Source: Micractinium sp. NFX-FRZ (lineage: Eukaryota > Chlorophyta > Trebouxiophyceae > Chlorellales > Chlorellaceae). From it: a stretch of DNA of 56,128 bases. Both the position numbers and the translations under genes were made by a program. Within the stretch, counting starts at the first letter, position 1; each line of letters opens with the position of its first letter. Of the stretch, positions 20,631-30,800 are shown one piece after another. The stretch is from contig JAPTJF010000413.1 in assembly GCA_029339195.1 (NCBI GenBank), positions 1 through 56,128 on the forward strand. The letters are read 5' to 3'. The notes beneath the pieces were generated by a model. That model had not been told where the DNA came from. It did not search any database and saw nothing but the letters and a program-made list of their open reading frames with translations.

Positions 20631-23201
20631 TCACTTTGCCCCGCCTGCAACGCCCGACTGCAGCGGCTGGCTGCTGCCAAAGCCCAGCGACACCGACGGC
20701 CGTTTCTTGGGCGGTTGCGCCGGAGACGCCTGCCCGTCATACTGCGCCCCTGCTGGCCGACCACCCAGCAATCCATGGCTGCCCCGGCTGCTGTCCCCTC
20801 CCTGCCCAGTGGAGGCCCTGCCTCTCTGCTGCTGTGCCTGCTGCAGCAGCTCCAGGGCAGGCACGCTGGCAACGCTGGAGCGGCTGGACCGCCGCATGGG
20901 GCTGCCGCCGTTGGGACCACCGCCGCTGATGCTGCCCATGTTGCCAGACCGAGCACCCATCCCCGCCGGCATGCTGGGCGCGCCGCTGATGCTGCCCATG
21001 TTGCCAGACCGAGCGCCCTGGCCACCCATGTTGCCTGGGATACCGCTGATACTGCCCCGCGCGCTGCTGCGGTTGCTGCTGCTGCCCCTACCGCCGCCGC
21101 CACTGCTGCCGCTGCCGCCAGACAGCCCGCCTGCCAGGCTAGGATTGACGCTTGCCCCCGGCCCGCCAGGGCTCAGAATGCTACGCGCCCGTGCAGCCGC
21201 CTCCACCGCAGTGTTTGCGCCACGCCCAACAACGGCAGACGACCGCCTGCCAGACTGCGCCCGCCGCTCCTTGTACTGCTGCTCAGCGGCCCGCTGGCGC
21301 AACAGCAGGCGCTGGGCCGGCGTTAGGGACGCCTCTGACAGGCCCCGCTGCTCCAGCTCCGACAGCCGCTGCTGGTGCAGCAGCGGGGCCACCGCCCGGC
21401 GTGCCTGCATGCCGCGATACGCAGCCTGGACCAGCGTGGCCGCCGCGTGCAGCATCGCCAGCTGGCGGCGCGCGCGGAAGCCGCGGTACGCCGCCTGTAT
21501 GCGCACCGCCTGCGGCTCCTGCCGCCGCCGCAGCTCCGCCGCAGCTCGTGCCGCCTCCTCCGCTGCCAGCCGTGCCCCTGCCTCTGCAATCTCAACCGCC
21601 GTTGGCTGCGGCTGCGCGTACACATGCAGCAGCATAACATGCACCCGCTCCGGCGGCTCTGGCGGGGGCGGAGGCGCTGCAGGTGGCTGCGCTACGGCAG
21701 AGACTGCTGCCTCCAAGGGCTCCAGCCGCTTGTACAGCTGGTTGATGTGCAGCTGGTTGAACCGGCTCTGCTTCTGCTTCTCAGCCATCTCATCCTGCAT
21801 GCGCGCAGCAGGTGATTGGCAGGCCGGCAGGTGGGCAGGGCAGGCAAACAATCGCACCCACACCCTGCAAGCCCCGCGCCGCACTCGCACGCTGCACCTG
21901 CGCACGATGTGAGGCAGCACCCATGTCGGCCTTTCGCATGCTTCCTTTCCATCTGTCACTGCCTCCTGTTTGCGCGCACCTGTAGCTGCTTGAGCTGCTT
22001 GCGTAGCTCCGCCTGCGCCTTGCGCTCTGCCGCCAGGTCGTTGGTCAGACGCCGCTCCGCCGCCGCCTTGGCCTTCTCCAGGATGCCCGACTTCTGCTGC
22101 AGCTGCCGGATGCTGGCGTCCCTGCCAGCGGCAAGAGAGGGAAAGGCGGGAAAACTAACTGTAGGCACCGCTGCCTTCTGGCTCCCTGCTGGGTGGATCA
22201 GCAACGTGAACGGCCTCTCCGGCGCGGCAGCGGGTGCTGCTCTTTTACTCAGCCCAGCCGCCCCCGGGGTACCTTCCCTGCCCCACCCACCCACCTCTCC
22301 TGCAGCTGCTGCCTGAAATTTTGGTCCTGCAGCAGCTGGTCGGGGTTGACACCTCCACACTCCTTGAAGCGCTGTCGCTCGCGTCCCAGCTCGTCCCGCA
22401 GCGCCACCAGCTGCCTCTCCTTGCTCGCAAGCAGCCCCTCCTGCTCCCCCACCCGCGACTTGTACCGCCGCAGCTCTTCTTGCAGCATCTGGGGGGCAGG
22501 AGTGTCGGGGTGGCAGGGGGTGGGGCATGCAGGGCAGGTGGGTGCTCACAGCAATCGGACTGGGAGGTGAACGGGCATGCTCGCAAGTGCCCCGGTGCAC
22601 GCAAGGGCGCGAGTTTGCGCCGGCAGTGTAGAACCGCTACTCGGGCCTCCCACGATGATGCAGCCGCATTGCTAGCATTGCAAACACGCTCACTCCCAGC
22701 GTCAAATCCCCTTCCCTCCCCCACTTCCCTCCCACTCCACCTTGTTGTCCTCAATGATGGGGCGTATCTCGGGCGGCAGGTCGCGGCTGTGCAGCGTCCA
22801 CTGGAAGTCATTGACAAACACGCGGTCGGGGGGGAAGGGCAGCTTGCTGCTGCCCGACAGTGGTGAGCGCGCCACCGCCAGCGGTCCGTCGCTGCACTCC
22901 GCCGCGGGTGGCGGGGGCCCCAGGGTGCCGCAGTCCTGCAAGGGGCAATGGCAGATCGTGCCAGTTCACATGCTCTCCTTGCATACCGCCTTTACGCACC
23001 AAGTGCTGGCCTCAGCCTCAGTGCTGACCCCATGCAGGGGCTATTCGTCAAGTCGATTCATCCCCAGCTTACCCGGCTGGCGCCGCGCAGGAGCCCCTGC
23101 CCCAGCTTGGGTAGTGCACCGCTGCCGCCAGTGCGGGCCAGCGGCGGCAGGCTGCCCTCGGCGCGGGGAGGCGAAGTGGCCGAGCCGCTGGACACGCGCA
23201 T
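20631..23201 (-). CDS. Coiled-coil protein with two IQ motifs and a Gly/Ser-rich tail
   Basis: Five exons (23201-23073, 22935-22741, 22488-22295, 22121-21980, 21794-20631) give 607 aa with all phases consistent. The N-terminus is low complexity. Exon 2 holds a hydrophobic-aromatic block (RVFVNDFQWTLHSRDLPPEI). Exons 3-4 encode a long coiled coil (EELRRYKSRVGEQEGLL, AKAAAERRLTNDLAAERKAQ). Exon 5 has two IQ motifs in tandem (IQAAYRGFRARRQ, VQAAYRGMQARRA), which bind calmodulin or similar EF-hand proteins. The last about 190 residues are Gly/Ser/Pro-rich and contain repeated GNMGSISG blocks. The family was not recognised. A cytoskeletal or scaffold role tied to Ca2+ signalling is an inference from architecture only. 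Confidence 0.85.
20925..21055. repeat. 60-bp-spaced coding repeat (GNMGSISG blocks)
   Basis: The sequence CCGCTGATGCTGCCCATGTT and its continuation GCCAGACCGAGC occur near 20925-20957 and again at 20985-21018, with a diverged third block near 21030-21055. On the minus strand they encode ARSGNMGSISG units in the tail of the IQ-motif protein. Confidence 0.7.
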
Positions 23202-23554
23202 TGCGCCAATGCCTAGCTGAGACGGAAAAGGAGCGCCGCAGGCTGTTCTGACTGCACTGAGGAGGCGCGCCGGCGCTCCCGGTCAGGCAGGTATGCTCCA
23301 CGGGCTGTCGCGAGGGGTCTACCGCCCCGTTCAGTAGCAAAGATTCGTTATGTTACTAAATTCAGCGGCCGGGCCGCCCAGAGGGCGCAGTGCCGTGCGG
23401 CAGTTTCAGGGCACCGGCTCAAATACTTTGACGGCGTGTCAAGGACAAGGGTAGGGTGAAAGTGTTACATGTGCCAAAAACGGCAGAGTGAGGAGAGGGC
23501 GGCTGAGTTGCCTGTCCTCGCTGGCGGCGTCACCGCCCATCTCCCGAAACGGCA
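23202..23554. other. Intergenic region between two minus-strand genes
   Basis: It holds the 3' flank of the plastid-type membrane protein gene, with its poly(A) signal at 23465-23469, and the promoter side of the IQ-motif gene. No exon is supported. Confidence 0.6.
23465..23469 (-). terminator. TGTAA poly(A) signal (minus strand)
   Basis: TTACA on the plus strand reads TGTAA on the minus strand, about 86 bases beyond the stop codon at 23555-23557. The spacing is typical for chlorophyte transcripts. Confidence 0.6.
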
Positions 23555-24749
23555 TCAAGACCAGGCCAGGACTACTGCCGAGAACACGACAGCAGCTAAG
23601 CCGAGGCAGGATGCCACGAAGACCAGGAACACCTGAGGCGGGCAGGCGGGGCAGGGCGGGGCAGAGTGAGCCATGCGCGGTAGCGCCACGTCCGCCACAG
23701 AGGCCCCGCCAACCACATGACTTGGCCCTGCCAGCAGCCCACTTGCCAGTGAAAATGCCCAGCACCTCCAACCACCAGATGCCGCCCGAACACTCTTCTC
23801 ACCGCTCTCCGCGTCTTGAGCCGCAGTGCATCCTGCAGCCACCCCATGCCGCGGTCAACGAGCGGCGCCAGCGTGAGGGCCGCAGCTGCACGCGGCGCTT
23901 TCGTCACCTGACTGCCCGCCCACACCACCGCCATGACACCTGCAGGTGGTGAGCACGGGTTCAGTAGCAGGCGTTGAGGTGCGAGCAAAACATGTGGCAC
24001 ATGCAAGCTCCATGCAATGGGGCATGCACATGCCATGCCGGCGCCCCGCCAGCCTACCCACCTGCAAATGACTTGGCTGTGGCAGCTACGCCCTGGCCCG
24101 TGGGCACTTTGGCGACGTATACCCAAGCGAACAGGAAGGCAAAGGTGTAGTAGAGCGTGTTGAACAGGCCTGCAAGCGTGAGGGCAGGCACAGAAGCATG
24201 AGTGCCGGGGCAGGCACAGAAGTGTGAGTGCCGGTCCAGAGAAACAGCCAGCACAGCTTTGAAACCGGGTGCATGGCCAGCCTACTGTGGCGGGTGGCAG
24301 GCCTGGCAGCCCTTACCGTATGCCGTCACGCCTGCCAGGCCAAGGCTCTGTATCTGCTGCTGCATCCGCCTCAGGTCCCAAAAGCCTGGCTTGCCGCCGT
24401 CTTCATTAGACGCTGCTGCTGTCGAGGCTGCTGCTGCTCCGCCTGCTGCTGCCGCTATGCTTTGATCCGCCTCTAGCGCTGCTGCCGCAAACTCTGTGCT
24501 GCCTGCCCTGCCAAGGCCTGCCTGAAAAGAGGCGCCGCCGCTGCCGCCTGCGGCAGCGGCGGCTGTGCGGCGGGGGTGCCACCGCCTCGTTTGTGGACGC
24601 GCTGACAGGCTGTGGGCATTCACGAATGGTGTGACATGTGAGTGCTGCAGCGGCTGCCGCCCTGCAAGCCCCATCTTATGAGCAACTGGAGAAATCCCTG
24701 TGCCACCGTAGCTGCAGGGGCTGGCTTCAACTCCGGCCAAGCGGTGCAA
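23555..24749 (-). CDS. Small plastid-type membrane protein, conserved unknown
   Basis: Four exons (24749-24317, 24169-24062, 23939-23803, 23632-23555) give 251 aa in phase. The first about 100 residues are rich in Ser, Arg and Ala and poor in acidic residues (HSLSARPQTRRWHPRRTAAA), as in a chloroplast transit peptide. The mature part has a hydrophobic helix (YGLFNTLYYTFAFLFAWVYV), a middle segment VMAVVWAGSQVTKAPRA with LAPLVDRGMGWL, and a last helix (FLVFVASCLGLAAVVF). This two-helix pattern resembles a plant chloroplast membrane-protein family of unknown function that I know by pattern but cannot name. Translation could also start at Met 24674. It is divergent from the EF-hand gene, with only 91 bp between start codons. 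Confidence 0.75.
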
Positions 24750-24840
24750 TGGGAGTGATCAGTGCTTTGCCCCTCGCAACGAGCCACGACGCAGCTGCAG
24801 CTAGCTGAAGCGAGGACGTGGCGCCAGCGGTGCTCAAGGG
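24750..24840. promoter_or_regulatory. Very short divergent promoter (genes 5 and 6)
   Basis: Only 91 bp separate Met 24749 (minus) from Met 24841 (plus), or 166 bp if the minus-strand gene starts at 24674. The interval must hold both core promoters and both 5' UTRs unless an upstream non-coding exon exists. No TATA box is visible. Confidence 0.5.
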
Positions 24841-27351
24841 ATGAAGGGATTCATTCAGTTCGCACCGAAACTCGAGGCAATCGTCGCAGGTTGTCGCAAG
24901 GAGCTGCCTTCCAGCGGTAGAGAAATGGCGCCTGCCGGTCAGCTCTTTGGGCTGGACGCCCCGGGGCCCAGGGAGCTGCCGCCGTCCACCAAGGTGCGTT
25001 TATTGAGTGTCGGACGGGCCGTGGTGGCGTCCCGACACCTGTAAACGACGTGGGCAGCGCCCCGCCCCACCCGCCCGCCAACCGCTGCCGCCGCCCCGCC
25101 CTCCCCCGTTACAGATGCCCATGGAGCGCGCCACGCCCCTGCTGAGCAGCGCCGTCAGCAAGTGGCTGCGGGCGCACGGCAAGGTGGGTTGATCATTAGG
25201 AGTGTCGGTTTCCTTACCTCTTGCCTGCTGTAGCCAACACGCACGTCGGCAGCACCCACCCGTTTTCCATTGTTCACGAGTTGCATGTGCCTGCTGCCGC
25301 CCTGCCTTGCAGACGGTCAAGCCCAAGCTGAGCGAGAGCCAGAAAGCGGATGCCCGCATGTGCTTCAAACTGATGGATGCAGACGGCAGTGGGGCAATTG
25401 ACGGCGAGGAGCTGGATGCCGCGTTCCGGCTGCTGGGGCTCAGGCACGCTGGCTAGCACCCAAACACCCATGGCCTGCTTCAGCAACCTGGGGGCTCCTG
25501 TATGCTGCGCTGGCGACCACTGGCTGGGTTCGTCCACCAGGAAACTACTGTTGTTGCAGCCACCAGCACATCCCCTGTGGCCCATGCCCTGCATGCTGCC
25601 TCGTGCTCTCCCCGGCTTGCCCACTGCATGTCAGCGGCTGCCCTGCCCATCCTGCCGTGCTGCCCCCTGCCCCGTTTCCTGCGCAGCGTGACCCGCAAGG
25701 AAGTGGATGCCATGCTGGCAGAGGTGGACCGAGACGGCTCAGGTGCGGCCTGCCTGAGCAGCTGGAACTGATTTCTGGTTCTGCCACAGCAGGACAGCAC
25801 TGTTCCACGCCTTGACCCCTGCCCATTGGGGCTGGCAGCCTGCCTTGCTGTGCCACCTTGCCGTGCCGTGCAGCACCGCTGTCATGCACGCTCTGCCTGC
25901 CATCCTCATTCAACCTCCCATTGAACATCCCTCATCACGGGAACATCTCCTTATCTGCAGGAGAGGTGGAGTATGCCGAGTTCTTGGAAATCATGACCAT
26001 GCAGCTTACAAAGCTGTCAGAGCAGCAGAGGGGCGAGCCGGCTGCAGCGGCACCTGCAGCGGGCAGCGGCAGCGGCGCCGGTGATGCTGGCGCGGGCAGC
26101 GGCACCGGCAGCAGCGGGTCCACCAATGCAGCGTCTGTGCTGCCCTTTGATGTGGTGGCCACGGCGTACCGGCGCAAGAAGCTGATGGGGGCGCTGGAGG
26201 AGGACGACAAGTGAGTGTGTGTGGGGGGGAGGTTGGATGGCTGGCGGTGCACCGCTGCAGGAAGAGGATGCAGGGTAGCGCGCATGTCAGGACATTTTGA
26301 ATGCAAGGTCGACATGTGCTGTGCTGTGGTGGGCGCATCGACCAGTTGCCCAAGCAGTCGTGTCAGCTCGGATGGTGTGGTCCCGCTGCTGCCCTGCTGC
26401 GCCCTCCTATCAATTCACTGCAGTGTGTGCCATGCCTCACCTGCCTTGCTCCGTGCTGATGCCCTGCAGGGACTTCATTCTTTCGGTGGCAGCAGCTGAG
26501 GAGGAGGAGAAGCAGCGGGCAGAGGAGGAGGCGACAGCAGCAGCGGCAGCAGCAGCAGGGCGGCGCTCACGGCGCCCTTCGGCGATGGCTTCGCTGCCCG
26601 CGTCAGGACGCAGCTCGGCTGCCACAGGGGGCGGCAGCAGGGGCAGCCCGCTGCACAGCCGGTCGGGCGGCAGAAGTGGCAGCCCCAGCCGCGGCGGCTC
26701 GCAGTCACCGCTGCCTGCCAGCCATGCAGGCTTTCTAGACAGCCTCAGCAAGGAGGAGAGGCGCATCATTGGTGGGTGGGTGGATCATGCGGCCGCCAAG
26801 AGAAGGAGAGCAGGGTGGGTGGGAAGAGGTTGCATGGCACTGATGCAGCCCTGCTGTACCAGACGGCTAGCTTGGGGTGCCTGGGCTGCTTGACACCCCT
26901 GCAAGCAATGTTGGCCGCCCCCGTTGGTGCAGACACGCTGAGCCGCAAGTTCCGGGATGAGCGCGACGTGCTGGAAGAGCACGCACAGCAGCAGCAGCAG
27001 CAGAGGCAGAAGCAGCAGCAGTTGTGGGGGTCACCAGCGTCGCGGCAAGTGGTGCCGGCCGGCTGGCAGGGTGGACCAGCAGCAGGTGTGGGCGCCCACC
27101 TGTCGGCTCTGCACCAGGCAGCGGCAGCGGGGCTACCCAAGTCGCAGCTGGGTCTGCGGCCAGCCTCTGCAGCAGCCACACGCCAGGAGGATTTCAAGCT
27201 GGACTACCGCCTGAGCAAGTCGGCAAATGCAGGCGCAGCAGCAGCGGCTGCCAGCCAGGCCTTGCAAGCGGCAGAAGGGGCTACGGCCCCTGCGTGCGGC
27301 ACGGAAGGCCTGCTGCTGACCAAGCCGCAGTTCAGCCGCGCGAAACGATGA
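24841..27351 (+). CDS. EF-hand calcium-binding protein with long low-complexity tails
   Basis: Seven exons (24841-24993, 25115-25183, 25313-25443 with a GC donor, 25687-25742, 25961-26210, 26470-26771, 26933-27351) give 459 aa with all phases consistent. A calmodulin-like EF-hand pair runs from about residue 75: loop 1 DADGSGAIDGEE is canonical, then FRLLGLSVTRKEVDAMLAEV and loop 2 DRDGSGEVEYAEF, so both should bind Ca2+. Only one pair is present, against two in calmodulin or centrin. The rest is low complexity: Gly/Ala/Ser-rich linker, Glu/Ala-rich helix (EEEEKQRAEEEA), Ser/Arg/Gly-rich segment, Gln-rich stretch and a tail with FKLDYRLSKS. A Ca2+ sensor function is supported; the target is not. 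Confidence 0.88.
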
Positions 27352-27390
27352 GCGCAGGGCGGTACATGTGTTGACAGGTTGATTACAGGG

Positions 27391-27395
27391 TGTAA
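27391..27395 (+). terminator. TGTAA poly(A) signal of the EF-hand gene
   Basis: TGTAA lies about 40 bases after the stop codon at 27349-27351. A TTACA three bases upstream (27383-27387) makes a second near-palindromic signal pair. Confidence 0.6.
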
Positions 27396-27483
27396 CATAC
27401 AGGCTCGCTCTATAGGGGCACAAGGAAGGTAGCATGCTGCAGCCAAGGCCGATGCAACAGCCTCCAACGTGCGCATGTAGGGG

Positions 27484-27488
27484 TTACA
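27484..27488 (-). terminator. Candidate TGTAA poly(A) signal of acyl-CoA oxidase
   Basis: TTACA on the plus strand gives TGTAA on the minus strand, about 356 bases downstream of the stop at 27844-27846. It is the nearest match on the correct strand before the cluster at 27383. Confidence 0.45.
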
Positions 27489-27843
27489 AGCAGGGCGGGG
27501 GGCGCTAGTTCGAAACAATGAGGCACACGGCAGTGCCGGTGCACACAGCTACTCGCAATAAGAAGGGGGACGCTACACAAAACCGCACACAGTTGGGTGC
27601 GAGAGGATGGGGGTGCGCTACACAAAATCGAGGTGGGGTGTGGGCTTGCAAGTGGCATATCGCTAAAGAATCCGTTTGCAGTCGTTTGTGTGCTTGGCGG
27701 GGTGCCAATACTAATCCGCTAAACCTGCAGCAGGGCAGGCCCTGCTATGTGATTTGCAAGGCCGCTCAGGTGGGGCGGCGCATCTGCTGGCAGCATCTCA
27801 TCACCAGCTGCGCTGCTGAGCTGGCAGCGATCGGTCACCCCCC

Positions 27844-30800
27844 TCAGTCCTCAAACCCGGCAGACTCCAGGTAGGCCGAGTAGGGGTCAACCGAAGAAGT
27901 GCTGCAGTTCAGGTTGAGCCGATGTGGGTCCGTCGCAAGTCAGAGAAAAGGGGCCACGGCAACACTACCAGCCGAGGGCACAGGGAAGGCTCATGAGCTC
28001 AGCAACAGGGGCCCATAGAGCGCATGTGTGTGCAGGCAGGCTTGCTCATGCCAGAGTGGAACCTCCCCCGCCCCTCCCAATTGCTAGCACCGCCTCGTGG
28101 AACCTTTTCCTGGTGTCTTACCGAGTGCCCGCCCGCCTGGTAGCACACCCCGCCCACCTCAGGCGCCATTGGACCCGCGCTGGACGTGGAGCAAGCGCAC
28201 GTCCACACTCGCCAGCCCTGCCCCCAGCCTCTTCACCCCCTTCAGTCACCTGAGGCCGATGGGCGCTCTCAGGATGTGGTCTGGGATGGCAAAGGCGTCG
28301 ACCAGCGGCACCGCCACGCCGCGCACCTCGCCGCACAGCGCCTCAATCAGCCGCTGGATGGCCTTGGCCTGCACAACGGAACAGGGAGGTGTCAGCACAA
28401 CAAGTGAGGACAACAGAGAGGGGCGCATGCAGGTGATGTCCCGGAGAGTGGCGGCGCGACCTCAGAGCTACACGGCCGGCCGGCGGAAGGGCGGGGTGAA
28501 ACAAGTGAAGGCAGGCATGCAAGGCAGTGTAGCGAGGCGAATGCGTCCACACCAAACCAAGGCAGATGCGCGCTTGCACGACAGAGAGTGCACCCATCAT
28601 TTGCACCAGATCAAAGCCAGTTCAAACACTGGCAACGCCGCCCCCCAGACCCACCTTCTCGGGCGCAATGTAGTCGTCGTTCCTGCATCACCATCGCGAG
28701 GGCAGGCACGGAATATTCTGGGTCAAAGCGCCATTGTGCGGCCACTTGGCAGCTGGGGCCAGAGGAAGCAGCTGCTGCTGCAACCTCCCTCCACCTGGGG
28801 ATGCAGGCTCAGACAGCCACCTCCCCCCACCTGGGGAAAGCAGCCCAGATTTCAGCCCCCCCCTGCCCACCTGGGAAAGCAGCCCAGCCCAGGCTCCCCC
28901 GGCACATCCCCACCTGAAGATGATGTCATTGTAGATGCGGTCCAGGGCGAACAGGTCGGCCAGCGCCTTGAGGCTGCGGCCGGGAGGAGGTTGGGCAGGC
29001 GGGCAGGCGGGGGGGAGGGGTTCAGAATGGTGAGATTTAGAATGGTGGGCGGGTGTGTGGCATAAAAGTGCCGCCTTGCGGCAACAAGCGGGCCGGTGGG
29101 AGGGCAGGGAGGCAAGGGGGGCAGGGGGATGGGATAGACTTGACTGTCAGAGTGCGCTGCGCCAGTATTTTGGGTAGGCGGAATGCGTGGGTGCAGCTTG
29201 CGCTGGCCAAAGGCACCGGCCAGCAGCCAAGCAACACATCGGCTGGGGTCCATGCTGTCTCGCTCCGCTGACCCTGCGGCCCTCAGCCTGCTCCCGCAAA
29301 TGCGCCGACCTGCGCCAGCGGTCTGGCATCCACGCAATTTGTGACCGCCGCCGCCCTCCCTGCCGCTGCCCCTCTAACCTGCGGTCCCACACCGCCCTCC
29401 ATGCCTGCTAACCCACGCTTCATACGAAACGCAGCAGGGTAATACAAGGAATAGAGGAGGCTGCCCCCTTACCTGCGCCTGCAGTCTGGGTCCACGCACT
29501 CCTTGACCGCCGCCAGCATGTCCACCAGCATCACGCTCTCAATGTGCGCGCGCGACAGCGCCTGCGGGGGCCGGTGAGGAGGAGGGGGATGGTTGGGTGC
29601 CTCAGGTGCAGCGACTGCTGTTGCCAGCATGGATACATGTGTGAGCACGTGCCAGAGCTTGCAGAAAGAAGAGGACGGGGCTGAGGAGCAGGCATGCTTG
29701 CAGTTGTGAGAGGGCAGCACGAGTGATGCATATAGGTGAGCGGCGCGGTGATTACAGGCGGAACATAGCATGTGCGCCGTGCACGGCAAGGCTGGCCCAG
29801 GTGCACCAGAACCCCACCCCCGGAGCTGCTCACCAGCACGTGCTGTTGGTCGGAGGGTGAGGTGGCGTGGGTGTTGGGATCCATGCAAGGGCAGGAGGCA
29901 GACGATTGGGGTCAGGACACAGGGGCCAGGCATAAGGAAGGAAAAGGCTGCACTCAAGGAGGCTGCATCCCGAGGCAGCCCGCACCCAGTTGGTTGCTCC
30001 CTCAGCTGGTAGGCAAGCTAGTGCCAGCGCTCGGGGCCTTCTCCACAGCACCTAAATGTTGCACTGACGTGCCTGCCCCCTCACCAGCAGGCAGGCACCG
30101 GCACCAGCAGGCAGCAGCCCCAGCCCGCCCCCTCACCAGCAGGCACTTGTTCCAGGCCGCAAACTCGCCCAGGCGGCGGCTGTGCTTGCGCAGCCGTGCC
30201 GCCAGGGTGTGCAGCAGGCGGGCGGTGCGGTGGCGCAGCGCGCGCACCAGGAAGGCGGGGTCACGCAGGTGGGCCACGTCTGCGGGCGGTGGAAGGGCGG
30301 TGCGGGCGGTGGGAGAGGGTGGGAGGCAGGTGATGGGAAAGGGAGGGTCCAGGCAAGCGCGGCAGCCGTTTGGGTTGCGCTTGACAGGCAGGGGCGGACC
30401 CGTTTGGCAGGAACGGGGGTGAGGGCATGCCGGCTGGGTGGGTGGAGGCTGTGCTGGCTCGCCCCATGCGGTAAAGAGGTGCCGCTGCCTTACCGGTCTC
30501 GTGGGTGACCAGTGGGTTGGCGGGCAGGCTGTCCTGCGCCCTGCACGGCCGACAAAGAGGCGAGAAGCCCGTTCCTTGTTGGGAACAACCGACCTTCTGT
30601 TGGGTTCTTTGGCTGGGCAAAATGCAGCTAGCGCTGTGCATGCGCAGAGCACAGCCGCCCCGCGGCAGCACGCGCTCTTGCTGGGGAGCAGCCCCTGCCA
30701 GCAGGCGCGCACCGCTGCACCCCATGCACCCCTCCCCCCCCCCCCCCACCCACCAGATCTTGAGGTAGCTCCAGGTGGCCGCCAGCGGGGATCCCCGGAA

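Larger units (their letters stand above)
27352..27843. other. Convergent intergenic region, EF-hand gene / acyl-CoA oxidase
   Basis: This holds 3' flanks only: TGTAA for the plus gene at 27391-27395, TTACA at 27383-27387 immediately before it, and a second TTACA at 27484-27488 for the minus gene. Open frames here are short and have no domain character. Confidence 0.6.

Noticed and set aside
20593..21912. 439-codon plus-strand frame
   Set aside because: Antisense shadow of the long last exon of the IQ-motif gene. The minus strand has IQ motifs, a coiled coil and consistent phases; the plus frame is Pro/Arg/Ala-rich without a domain.
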